Both the position numbers and the translations under genes were made by a program. DNA of 64,000 nt, taken from NCBI GenBank assembly GCA_026004775.1, contig BPJU01000011.1, positions 141,690-205,689 of the forward strand, given 5' to 3'. This document shows, in pieces, positions 52,415-61,142 of the stretch (positions are counted from its first letter, which is position 1; every line of letters begins with the position of its first letter). Below the pieces are notes generated by a model. It worked only from the letters and a program-made list of their open reading frames with translations, was not told where the DNA came from and made no database searches. This DNA comes from Pirellulaceae bacterium (GTDB lineage: Bacteria > Planctomycetota > Planctomycetia > Pirellulales > Pirellulaceae).

Positions 52415-52478
52415 GATGCGCTCCGCATCGGATAGTTGCGGCAGACGCAACGACTGTGCATGGCGGCCCACGCCATGC
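52415..52478 (+). promoter_or_regulatory. three back-to-back hairpins before the primase-cas1-cas2 genes
   Basis: Hairpin 1: GATGCG (52415-52420) pairs with CGCATC (52424-52429). Hairpin 2: GTTGCG (52435-52440) with CGCAAC (52446-52451). Hairpin 3: GCATGGCG (52458-52465) with CGCCATGC (52471-52478). All are perfect and separated by 5-6 nt. The rest of the 341-bp gap 52328-52668 has no gene. This may be a structured leader or small RNA; function unknown. Confidence 0.55.
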
Positions 52479-52668
52479 GGGGGTAGATCTTCTACGGATA
52501 ACTTGTTTGCCACGGTGCCATTGGCATCCCGCTGGTGGGTGTCGTTGCCTGATTAAGGGACGGATGTTCCCAATCGGGCAGGAAGCTCTGAGTACCGGTG
52601 TTGCGTTCCGAGTAAAACGTCACGGCATTTCTCTCTGCGCCGAAGGCGAACCACCGGAGGGATGCGCG

Positions 52669-54750
52669 ATGGGGAACGAGCTTGTTTGCCTTGAAGACTT
52701 CCAGCGTGCCGCCGCCACCGGCTTGACTGAAGCCGAGCTCCGGCAATTAGAAGCCCATGTAGTCGCTCGCAGGGAAGAACGAGGCGGGCATGCGCAGTGG
52801 GGTTTACTTTGTGAACAATGCGGCCTGTGGCAATTGGCCTTCCGTGAGTTCCAATTGGCTTTGCGCGACGACCCGAACGATCCGGTCGCGCTGGAACGAC
52901 TGGCCTGTTTATATCGGGAACGCGGAGAGCTGGATCGAGCGGCACAGTTGTGGCAGCGATTGACGCAGTTACAACCGCAGCGATGGGACGCCTGGCAGCA
53001 ATGGATCGAAACGCTGCTGGAGCAGGACGCGCTTACCACAGCCGCCGCGGCCTTCGAGCAGGCCGCCACACACGGCATGGGCCCCGAGCCGTTGGCCGCC
53101 TTGCGCGCCTTGGTCGATAGTCACCTTCAGCAAGCTCGCTCGTCGGATGATGACAGTGACCACAGGCCTGAACCATCCATTTTTCCCACCGAAGCCGATT
53201 GCATCCGTTTTTGTGGTTTATTCGCCGGCCGAGAGGACGTCTATGCCCGCCAGTGGGCTCGGGGAACCGAAACCGGCTACACACCGGTTCACGAGCCGCT
53301 GACACCGACGGTAGCCAAGAACCACCTGCTCGGCAATTACACGATCGGTGTCTATCCGCTGCGTCTGGACGGCACAGCCACGTTTTTTGCGCTCGACCTG
53401 GATATCGATCGGTCAGCGCTCCAGCGAGCCCGCTCGGACCCGCAGTATGCGCAGTGGCTGCGCGACACGCTCCGCAAAGAAGCGCCGCGGTTGGTGGAGA
53501 TCTTGAACGAATACGGTTTTTCCGCACTTTTCGAGAACTCCGGCTACAAGGGCCGGCACTACTGGGTGTTCCTGGAAAAACCAGAAACGGCCGCCACTCT
53601 CCAGGTACTGGGAAAATGCCTGTTGCAGCGCCTGCATCCTTTCATTTCGCCCGGTTTCCATCTGGAATTCTTCCCGAAACAGTCAGAACTCAAAGGAAAA
53701 GGTCTGGGCAACTTGATCAAATTGCCTCTGGGCATTCACCGCCGTACGGGCAAGCGAAGTTTGCTGCTCGATCCTCACGGTCAAGTCATTTCCGACCCGC
53801 TGGCTTACCTGCGGAACGTCCGCCGCTGTTCCACCGAGACGCTCTACGCCGCCATCGAGCGGCTCAAACACGAAGTCGGCAGCCGCCTGACGGAGCCGGC
53901 GGCGACCGCCACTGTGCCGGCCGAACCGGAAGCGGCGACCGAGGCGACCGAGCCGCCGCAGCCACCGATGCCGCCCATCCCCGCACCACCTCAGTGGACC
54001 GAAGGGGATTTCGTGGCCAATCCCGAGGTCCGGCACATGCTTGACCACTGCCCGGTGCTGGCCGAACTGAAGCGGCGAGCGGATGAGCACCGGCACCTCA
54101 CCTATGACGAACAGCTCGTGTTGATGCACACCCTGGGCCACTTGGAATCCGGCCCGCTGGCGGTGAACTACCTGTTGGAAAAATGCGTCGACGTCGGCCC
54201 CGACAAACTGATGAAAGCCCGGTTCCGCGGCAATCCCATGTCATGTCCGACGATCCGTCGCAAGATCCCGCACATTACCAGTCGCGTGCCGTGCAATTGC
54301 GATTTCAGTTTTGCCAGTGACCGGTATCCGAGCCCCGTGGTGCATCTGGTCACCTTGTCGGCCAAGGAGCCCGACGCGCCGTGCGAGGGGCACGAACCAC
54401 TTCCCCAGGTAGCGCATCGGCTGGCCCACTTGGAGCAGCGACTGCGGGAATTGGCCAAGGAACAGCAGTCCTTGCGCGACCATTTGGTGGAACGATTGCG
54501 TCAGACGCCGGAGCGTTCGGTGAGCTGTCCAGCGGGAAGCTACCGGCTGGTGGAGAACGAGGGAGTGGAAGAGCTGGTTTTCGAGGCCTCAACGGCTCCC
54601 CATGACGGCAACGGCACCCCGCCGTCAGCCACGAGCCCGGAGTCAACCCAGGAGAAACCGGACCGAAGTGAACTGGACACGTCATCTGTAGGTCGGGTGG
54701 ATGGTGCGGTGCCGGATCCGGCTTCGCCACAGCCGTTACCAAGCGCATAG
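52669..54750 (+). CDS. TPR + archaeo-eukaryotic primase (CRISPR-associated primase-polymerase-like)
   Basis: 693 residues from the ATG at 52669, which follows CCGGAGGG. N-terminal TPR-like helices (about 20-150); AEP primase core about 170-400 with the catalytic D-x-D-x-D (ALDLDID, D243, D245, D247), SGYKGRHYW (H297), HLEFFPKQ, and GNLIKLPLGIHRRTGKRSLL; a Pro-rich linker (405-445); then a PriL-like domain with cysteines C461, C506, C526, C542 and C544 that could hold an iron-sulfur cluster; coiled coil 582-612; Pro/Ser tail. Primase-polymerases of this kind (CAPP) are known next to or fused to Cas1 and may copy or fill in DNA during spacer capture. cas1 starts 12 bp later. Confidence 0.85.
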   Translation: MGNELVCLEDFQRAAATGLTEAELRQLEAHVVARREERGGHAQWGLLCEQCGLWQLAFREFQLALRDDPNDPVALERLACLYRERGELDRAAQLWQRLTQLQPQRWDAWQQWIETLLEQDALTTAAAAFEQAATHGMGPEPLAALRALVDSHLQQARSSDDDSDHRPEPSIFPTEADCIRFCGLFAGREDVYARQWARGTETGYTPVHEPLTPTVAKNHLLGNYTIGVYPLRLDGTATFFALDLDIDRSALQRARSDPQYAQWLRDTLRKEAPRLVEILNEYGFSALFENSGYKGRHYWVFLEKPETAATLQVLGKCLLQRLHPFISPGFHLEFFPKQSELKGKGLGNLIKLPLGIHRRTGKRSLLLDPHGQVISDPLAYLRNVRRCSTETLYAAIERLKHEVGSRLTEPAATATVPAEPEAATEATEPPQPPMPPIPAPPQWTEGDFVANPEVRHMLDHCPVLAELKRRADEHRHLTYDEQLVLMHTLGHLESGPLAVNYLLEKCVDVGPDKLMKARFRGNPMSCPTIRRKIPHITSRVPCNCDFSFASDRYPSPVVHLVTLSAKEPDAPCEGHEPLPQVAHRLAHLEQRLRELAKEQQSLRDHLVERLRQTPERSVSCPAGSYRLVENEGVEELVFEASTAPHDGNGTPPSATSPESTQEKPDRSELDTSSVGRVDGAVPDPASPQPLPSA

Positions 54751-54762
54751 GATGGCGGACCG

Positions 54763-56094
54763 ATGCGTTCCGTAGCCATTTCTGAACAAGGTACACGCTT
54801 GTCGGCCGAAGGCGACTGCCTGGTGGTATGGCGAGGTGAGCATCCAGTGCGCAAATTGCGCGCCACGGAGCTGGATCAGGTTCTGCTCTACGGAAATATC
54901 GACATTTCGCACGGGGCGCTGCTGTTGCTGGTGCGGCGCGGAGCCGACCTGGTCTGGCTTACCCAGCACGGGCAATTCCGAGCACGACTGATGGGCCCCA
55001 CCGGAAAAAACAGCCTCTTGCGGCTGGCGCACTACCGGGCGGTATGTGACGCACAATTTTGCCTGCATATTGCGTCGCGCCTGGTGGCGGCCAAGATCCA
55101 TCAGCAACGCCAGATTCTGCTCCGCGCCCAACGACGGCTGCGCAATGAAGCCGTGGCTGAGGCGCTGGGAGAACTGCGGTTGTTGGCCCAACGCGTCACC
55201 CAGGCAACGGAACTGGAGTCGTTGCGCGGTCTGGAAGGGCGTGCCGCTGCACTCTACTTCCAGCATTTCGGGCAGTTGATCCAGAATCCCGATTTTTCGT
55301 TCACGGGCAGGACGCGCCGGCCGCCCCGTGACCCGATCAACGCCATGCTCTCGTTCGGATACGCCGTGCTGGGAAGCCACCTGATGTCGGACGTACTAGC
55401 GTGCGGCCTCGACCCGATGCTCGGGTTCTTCCACCAGCCGCAACACGGGCGCCCCGCGCTGATGCTCGATCTTCTGGAACTGTATCGTCCGTGGGTGGAT
55501 CAGCTAGTACTGCGGCTGGTCAACCGCCGGCAAATTGGCTGCGGGGATTTTGATCGGCGACTGGAAACGCCCCTGGAAGAGCTGCTGTCCGATTCGTCTG
55601 ACCCGACAGCCGACGAGGTGTTGGAAATCGCTCCCTGGGAAACAGACGGCGAAGGCTCTGCCGCGGACGGCGAGAGCCCCGGTTCGGCAGCGGCCCTCCA
55701 GCAAGCCACGCCCGAGCCGGCGGCACCTGCCGGGCCGCCGGTTCCCGGATCGCACGCCCCTGAGGCCGATCAGCCTTCGGTTACCGCTCTGCCAGCGGAC
55801 GCTCCCCTGGAAACACCACCCTTCGACACGCCGTGCGAAAGCCCCCTACCGCCCGAACAAGTAGCCTCCTCACGGCCCGGCTGCCAGAGTGTGGTAGGTG
55901 TCTTTCTGAACGAAACGGGACGAAAAATATTCCTGGGAGAATTTTTTCACAAACTACGCGAAGAACGTTTCTACGGCAGGCGACAAGCCCGTTATGCCAC
56001 GCGTGATATCATGCGTGAAGAGATCTACTACCTGGCTCGCGTGATTGAAGGACAAGAAACACCCTACGAGCCGTTTATCCTGGATGAGAGGTGA
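54763..56094 (+). CDS. cas1: CRISPR-associated endonuclease Cas1 with disordered insertion
   Basis: 443 residues, about 100 more than typical. Cas1 integrates spacers. N-terminal beta domain (LLYGNIDISHGALLLLV), catalytic Glu158 (RGLEGRAAALYF), H224 and D236/E239 (GFFHQPQHGRPALMLDLLEL) are all present. Residues about 275-375 are a Pro/Ala/Glu/Ser-rich low-complexity stretch; the C-terminal Cas1 helices (FLNETGRKIFLGEFFHKL, then MREEIYYLARVIEG) resume after it. The domain is not fused to the primase or to a reverse transcriptase. Confidence 0.93.
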   Translation: MRSVAISEQGTRLSAEGDCLVVWRGEHPVRKLRATELDQVLLYGNIDISHGALLLLVRRGADLVWLTQHGQFRARLMGPTGKNSLLRLAHYRAVCDAQFCLHIASRLVAAKIHQQRQILLRAQRRLRNEAVAEALGELRLLAQRVTQATELESLRGLEGRAAALYFQHFGQLIQNPDFSFTGRTRRPPRDPINAMLSFGYAVLGSHLMSDVLACGLDPMLGFFHQPQHGRPALMLDLLELYRPWVDQLVLRLVNRRQIGCGDFDRRLETPLEELLSDSSDPTADEVLEIAPWETDGEGSAADGESPGSAAALQQATPEPAAPAGPPVPGSHAPEADQPSVTALPADAPLETPPFDTPCESPLPPEQVASSRPGCQSVVGVFLNETGRKIFLGEFFHKLREERFYGRRQARYATRDIMREEIYYLARVIEGQETPYEPFILDER

Positions 56095-56132
56095 TAGACC
56101 CTGGGCGCGGACAACGAGAAACGGGACCATTC

Positions 56133-56408
56133 ATGTACATCGTTGTTGCTTATGACGTGGTTCTCGACCGGCGGAGAACTCGATTGGCCAAGCGATTGAA
56201 AGGTTTTTTGCAGCATGTGCAAAAGAGCGTATTCGAAGGTGATATTGCCGAAGAAAGATTGGAAGAACTGCGAGCGATTATTTGGAATGAAATCGATCCT
56301 TCCGAGGATAGCGTGCGGATATATCATCTTTGCCAGCGATGCATTCCGCTGACGGAGGTGATGGGGCAGGGAATCTATGTAGAAACAGAGGCCGACGAAG
56401 TGATTTGA
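56133..56408 (+). CDS. cas2: CRISPR-associated protein Cas2
   Basis: 91 residues from MYIVVAYDVVLDRRRTRLAK, the ferredoxin-like Cas2 start with the conserved Asp8. SVFEGDIAEERLEELRAII and SVRIYHLCQRC are typical. It bridges Cas1 dimers in the integrase complex. The ATG at 56133 lies 38 bp after cas1. Confidence 0.95.
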   Translation: MYIVVAYDVVLDRRRTRLAKRLKGFLQHVQKSVFEGDIAEERLEELRAIIWNEIDPSEDSVRIYHLCQRCIPLTEVMGQGIYVETEADEVI

Positions 56409-56462
56409 TTATGTCGTTGGGTGGTGAAGAATTGGTGGTACTTATTATCCAGGCGCAGAGTG

Positions 56463-57749
56463 ATGACCAGTGCAACATTTGAACAGGCCGAACAATGGCG
56501 CAAGGCAGGGCAGTACCAGGAAGCTGCCGAGGTGTTTCGCAGCTTGTGGGAGCAACAATCCACGAGTGCTGCGGCATGGCGCTACGTCTATTGTCTGCGG
56601 AAGCTGAACCGGCTGGAAGATGCCGAACGGGTGGTTCAGCAGGCGTCGGAAGAATTCCCGGACGACGATTTTGTTCGATCCGAGGCGGCGTGGGTGGCGT
56701 ATCTGGCCAGGCTGGAACCGGCGGCCCGCCAGGAAGACCTGCCTCGCGTGCTGGAAGTGGCCGAGCAAATCTGTCAGTTGACCGACAGCGAACTGCTGGT
56801 GCCGCGAGTGGTAATGACAGTGATGAAGACGGCCAAGAAGCGCGGCAACTGGCCGGTGGTGCTGGCCTGGTCGGGTCGCATCACTGCCCAACAGCTCAGC
56901 GCGGAGCCCCGCCGCCTGAACGGCAAACAGACCATGGCGCCTCGTGAAGTCTGGTACATCAACCGAGCCCGTGCCATGCTGGAGGTCGGCCAATACGAAC
57001 AAGCCCGACAGACGGCTCTCGGGGCGCTTGCCGATTTTCCCCACAGCCTTTTCCTCAAACGGCTGGCCGCGCAGGCTCTGGCCGGCCAAGGCAATCTGGC
57101 CGGGGCCGCCGACGAGATGCGGCAATTGGCAGCCGACCCGCGTGCCCCCTGGTACATCGAAGCCGAATTGGCGGAACTGGAACATCGAGCCGGTAATCAC
57201 CAGGAAGCCTACCGCCGGATGGGTCACGCCTTGCTGGCCTGCCGGCAGTCCGGGCCTTACAAGATCGGCTATTTTGTCAGCTTCTCCAGTATCGCCATAG
57301 CACTGGATAAACCGGACGTGGCCGCCGCCCATGTGGTGCTTGCCCGGCAAATCCGCACCGAGCAAGGCTGGCGAATTCCCCAAACGCTCCTGGATGCGGA
57401 ACAACAGGTCCGGCAATATTTCCAGCAGCGCCAATTGGCTTGGCCGCAACTGCCAGCCGACTCCCGCGGCCTGGAAGCCGTTTGCCGCCAGTTCTGGCAG
57501 GAAGCGACCGCCGAGGGTCTGACGTTTTATCGAGGAACGGTGAAGCCCTTCCCCGAAGGCCGCGCTTTCTGTTACATCCGCCGCGATGACGGCCAGGGAG
57601 ACGTGTATGCGTTGGTTTCCGACCTTCCCCGCGAAGCGCGCCGGCCGGGTAGCCGCGTCGAATTCGCCTTGAAAGCCAGCTTCGACAAAAAGAAACAAAA
57701 ACCTTCCGTCCAGGCCACCTCTATACGACCTTTGCCCAAGGAAAAATAA
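56463..57749 (+). CDS. TPR protein with C-terminal cold-shock-like OB fold, linked to cas1-cas2
   Basis: 428 residues. Most of the length is TPR-like helical repeats (AEQWRKAGQYQEAAEVFRSL, MLEVGQYEQARQTALGALA). The last about 70 residues (from YRGTVKPFPEGRAFCYIRRD through DVYALVSDLP) resemble a cold-shock/S1 OB fold that would bind nucleic acid. It follows cas2 after 54 bp on the same strand and shares the TPR theme with the primase gene, so it is probably part of the same module. Function not established. Confidence 0.7.
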   Translation: MTSATFEQAEQWRKAGQYQEAAEVFRSLWEQQSTSAAAWRYVYCLRKLNRLEDAERVVQQASEEFPDDDFVRSEAAWVAYLARLEPAARQEDLPRVLEVAEQICQLTDSELLVPRVVMTVMKTAKKRGNWPVVLAWSGRITAQQLSAEPRRLNGKQTMAPREVWYINRARAMLEVGQYEQARQTALGALADFPHSLFLKRLAAQALAGQGNLAGAADEMRQLAADPRAPWYIEAELAELEHRAGNHQEAYRRMGHALLACRQSGPYKIGYFVSFSSIAIALDKPDVAAAHVVLARQIRTEQGWRIPQTLLDAEQQVRQYFQQRQLAWPQLPADSRGLEAVCRQFWQEATAEGLTFYRGTVKPFPEGRAFCYIRRDDGQGDVYALVSDLPREARRPGSRVEFALKASFDKKKQKPSVQATSIRPLPKEK

Positions 57750-57841
57750 CGTGCGGTAGTGGGTCCATGGCGTAATCGCTCAGCGGCCCATCAGGATGGA
57801 AACTCGTTTGATGGAGCCTCTGTCAGGAAGTAGACGTTGCT

Positions 57842-58060
57842 CTACATCATACGCCCGTGTTGCATGAATCGCGGCCTTCCGCAGATAGCTGCGTCTCGAT
57901 ACAGGTAACTCTCATTACAGTCCAGCGTTTCGAGAAGCGATTCGAGATATTTCCCCACAATGCGCAAATCTTGTGCCATACAGTATTGCTTTTGACGAAA
58001 AGAAACCGTATCTTTCCCCGCAAGATACGCGCCTTGCTCAAGCACCAGCAGCCGAAACAT
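57842..58060 (-). CDS. short hypothetical reading frame
   Basis: 72 codons from MFRLLVLEQGAYLAGKDTV. No family recognised. It ends in sequence between the TPR gene and the 81-bp array and could be a gene remnant. The rest of 57750-58063 shows no gene. Confidence 0.2.
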   Translation of the reverse strand: MFRLLVLEQGAYLAGKDTVSFRQKQYCMAQDLRIVGKYLESLLETLDCNESYLYRDAAICGRPRFMQHGRMM

Positions 58061-58063
58061 AGC

Positions 58064-58670
58064 CCCCCCTTTAGGGGGAGAAGGCCGGGGTGAGGGGCAG
58101 TTTTCGTATCTCCAGGCGAGCAATACACCAAAACCTACTCCCTCTCCCCCTTAGGGGGAGAGGGCCGGGGTGAGGGGGTAGTTTTCGTATCTCCAGGCGA
58201 GCAATACACCAAAACCTACTCCCTCTCCCCCTTAGGGGGAGAGGGCCGGGGTGAGGGGGTAGTTTTCGTATCTCCAGGCGAGCAATACACCAAAACCTAC
58301 TCCCTCTCCCCCTTAGGGGGAGAGGGCCGGGGTGAGGGGCAGTTTTCGTATCTCCAGGCGAGCAATACACCAAAACCTACTCCCTCTCCCCCTTTAGGGG
58401 GAGAGGGCCGGGGTGAGGGGGTAGTTTTCGTATCTCCAGGCGAGCAATACACCAAAACCTACTCCCTCTCCCCCTTAGGGGGAGAGGGCCGGGGTGAGGG
58501 GGTAGTTTTCGTATCTCCAGGCGAGCAATACACCAAAACCTACTCCCTCTCCCCCTTAGGGGGAGAGGGCCGGGGTGAGGGGGTAGTTTTCGTATCTCCA
58601 GGCGAGCAATACACCAAAACCTACTCCCTCTCCCCCTTTAGGGGGAGAGGGCCGGGGTGAGGGGGTAGTT
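58064..58670. repeat. tandem array of about 81-bp palindromic units
   Basis: Eight copies of a palindrome (arms CCCTCTCCCCC and GGGGGAGAGGG, 3-4 nt between; the first copy is degenerate) alternate with seven nearly identical spacers containing CGTATCTCCAGGCGAGCAAT. Period 80-82 bp (unit ends 58140, 58221, 58302, 58382, 58464, 58545, 58626). Variation is limited to CTTAG/CTTTAG and GGGGCAG/GGGGGTAG. Because the spacers are identical this is a satellite, not a CRISPR. Confidence 0.92.
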
Positions 58671-58857
58671 TGCCCATGAACTAACACCACAGGCGGCATA
58701 ATCTAACACAATTAGTTTCCACACCAGTGCTAGAAAAACTAACACAAACTTTGAATCTTTTGGATCACGATAATAACAAGTTATTACGTGGCTTTTTAGC
58801 TGATAGTCGCGCGGTAGATTTTGGTGTTGTGGTTGAATTTGTTTTGTTGCCCCCCTC

Positions 58858-59640
58858 ACCCTTACCCTCTCCCCCCGCAAGCGGGGGGAGAGGGCGTAGG
58901 GATATCTGGTCCCGCAAGCGGGGGGAGAGGGCGTAGGGATATCTGGTCCCGCAAGCGGGGGGAGAGGGCGTAGGGATATCTGGTCCCGCAAGCGGGGGGA
59001 GAGGGCGTAGGGATATCTGGTCCCGCAAGCGGGGGGAGAGGGCGTTGGGGTATCTGGTCCCGCAAGCGGGGGGAGAGGGTGTAGGGGTATCTGGTCCCGC
59101 AAGCGGGGGAGAGGGCGTTGGGGTATCTGGTACCGCAAGCGGGGGGACCAGGCGTGGGAGTATTGGTTGCGCACGCGGGGGAGAAGGCGTGGGAGTATTG
59201 GTCCCGCAAGCAGGGGGACAAGGCTTGGGAGTATCGATCGCGCACCCGGGGGAGAAGGCGTGGAATATTGGCCCCGCAAGCGAGGAGAAAGTACGGGAGT
59301 GGTTCGTCCCACAAGCAGGGAAAGGGCGGAGGGGTATTGGTCCTCAAGCGCGGGGAGACGGTGTGGGATGTTGGTCGCGGAAGCGAGCAGAAAGTGCGGG
59401 AGTGGTTCAATCCGATGCGAGGAGAAAGTAGGGGAGTGGTTCGTCCCGCAAGCGGGAGAAAGGGCGTAGGGGTATTGGTACCGCAATTGGAGAGAAAGTG
59501 CGGGCTGGCGACCAGTTCCCCAAGGCGTCGCTGGGCTCGGAGTGGTTGGTTGTGCAAGTGGGGAGAAAGTGAGGGAGTGGCTGGTCCCGGAGGCGGGCGA
59601 GAGAATCTGAGAATGGTTGGTCCCGCAAGGGGCGAACGAT
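58858..59640. repeat. tandem array of about 37-bp units, decaying to the right
   Basis: Units of about 37 bp, each with TCCCGCAAGCGGGGGGAGAG and GGCGTAGGGATATCTGG, are near-identical at 58880-59060 and become more diverged and slightly shorter (34-36 bp) to about 59640, roughly twenty units in all. Reading frames through it are repetitive peptide and not genes. Between the arrays (58671-58857) lies unique, rather AT-rich sequence with no gene. Confidence 0.88.
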
Positions 59641-59774
59641 ATAGTTGGACAGCGTCATTTTATTAGTAGGTAAAATGGCTCACTATCCGATTACGGGCTG
59701 ACGCCGAGTGCGCCTTACGGGGTTTATCAAAGTGGCGCTCTCCCATTAGGGTTTGCAGGCATGGTGGAGGGAAC

Positions 59775-61043
59775 ATGACTTGGTGGGATGGATGGTTGGC
59801 TTTTCCGCTGACGGTCCGGCTGGCGGCTGCGGCCGTCGTCGGTTTGATTCTTGGTTCGCTGGTCACCTGGGCACATACTCGCCTTTGCTGGAGTGGTCCG
59901 GAGGTTACGCCCTGGCGGCGAAACTTTTTCACGGGCAAACAACGGACGTTTTGGCGGCGGTTGCCGGTAGTCGGTTGGTGGTTACTTTACCGGTGGGGAT
60001 ATTTTCCCAGGTCAGTCTGGTGGCTAAGAGCGATGCTGGTCGAGTTGGCGTGTGCGGCCGGCGCTGCACTTCTTTATTGGTGGCATTGTGACAGGTATGG
60101 ACTGTTTGATGCTCGGCTCGTTGCTGGCTCCCCGGACAACCTGGCGTATTTGGCACATTTACAGTGGGCTCATCATTTGGTGTTGTTCGGTTTTTTGCTC
60201 GTGGCGACGCTGATTGACCTGGATGAAAAGATGATTCCCGACCAGATCACGCTGCCGGGCACGCTCTTGGGAATCTGGTGGGCGGCGGTGTGTCCGAGCG
60301 TCTGGTTGCGGGATCAATTTCACTGGCGGGAGGGCGGCCTGGTTGACCGGCCTTTGTGGGCAACTCCCGAACTGCTCGACACGGGGTGGGCCGACAGCCG
60401 GGGGCTATTTGTGGCGCTGGGTATCTTGCTGATTTGGGGGTGGGGTTTGCTGGACAAGACGTGCACGCTGCGGCGCGGGGTTTGGCGGGGTTTGGTGTAT
60501 GCGGTGGTCAGCGCTTGGCGGCGCAAGACGTGGCAATGGGTAGTGCCGGTGGTCGTGGTGGCAAGCCTGCCGGTAGTCGGGGCATGGCTTCGAGGTGGTC
60601 CACATTGGGCTGCGGCTCTATCGTCGATTCTCGGCTTGGGTTTCGGTGGCGGTGTCATCTGGGCCGTGCGGCTGCTGGCTCGCGGCGCCCTGGGTGTGGA
60701 AGCCATGGGTTTCGGCGATGTCACGCTGATGGCGATGATCGGCAGCTTCATCGGCTGGCAGCCGTCGCTATTGGTTTTTTTCGTCGCTCCGTTTGCCGCC
60801 CTGGTGGTGGCTGTGACTCAATATATTTTCACCCGATCGCACGAGATCGCTTTCGGGCCCTACCTAAGCCTGGCAACCGTCGTGGTTCTGGTAGGCTGGA
60901 GAAAAGTATGGCTGGCCGGCGGCCGCGACTATTTTAGTATGCCGGGCATGTTGCTAAGCCTTCTGGCGACGGGGCTGGTGCTTATGGCTGCCTCTTTGTG
61001 GTTGTGGCGGCGATTGCGCGACTGGCTTTTTGGCCTTGAGTGA
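59775..61043 (+). CDS. type IV prepilin peptidase (A24 family)
   Basis: 422 residues, about eight membrane helices, longer than usual. The two catalytic aspartates lie in VATLIDLDEKMIPDQIT and MGFGDVTLMAMIG (GxGD motif). The N-terminal Cys-x-x-Cys methyltransferase domain is absent, so it probably only cleaves prepilin leaders. GGAGGGAAC precedes the ATG. Pilin genes are not in the window. Confidence 0.9.
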   Translation: MTWWDGWLAFPLTVRLAAAAVVGLILGSLVTWAHTRLCWSGPEVTPWRRNFFTGKQRTFWRRLPVVGWWLLYRWGYFPRSVWWLRAMLVELACAAGAALLYWWHCDRYGLFDARLVAGSPDNLAYLAHLQWAHHLVLFGFLLVATLIDLDEKMIPDQITLPGTLLGIWWAAVCPSVWLRDQFHWREGGLVDRPLWATPELLDTGWADSRGLFVALGILLIWGWGLLDKTCTLRRGVWRGLVYAVVSAWRRKTWQWVVPVVVVASLPVVGAWLRGGPHWAAALSSILGLGFGGGVIWAVRLLARGALGVEAMGFGDVTLMAMIGSFIGWQPSLLVFFVAPFAALVVAVTQYIFTRSHEIAFGPYLSLATVVVLVGWRKVWLAGGRDYFSMPGMLLSLLATGLVLMAASLWLWRRLRDWLFGLE

Positions 61044-61142
61044 ACCTGATGCGCATGCTACCATCGCCCACCCTAGGGGCTACCGGCGCCGGCGGCTGGT
61101 AGTGCGCACAGGGAGGTCGACCCGCTGGCAGGTTGTCATACC

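Noticed and set aside
52456-52668. Extended N-terminus for the primase gene
   Set aside because: The 71 extra codons are Cys/Arg/Gly-rich and overlap the hairpin region; a strong CCGGAGGG site supports the ATG at 52669.
56445-57698. 417-codon minus-strand frame antisense to the TPR-cold-shock gene
   Set aside because: The plus-strand frame has clear TPR and OB-fold patterns and follows cas2; the antisense frame has none.
58064-58670. CRISPR array next to cas1-cas2
   Set aside because: The intervening segments are practically identical between units, so there are no spacers; it is a tandem satellite.
58638-59486. Long minus-strand reading frame with repeated PxxCGTRYPYALSP peptides
   Set aside because: It is the translation of the 37-bp repeat array; overlapping frames on both strands are equally open and none resembles a protein family.
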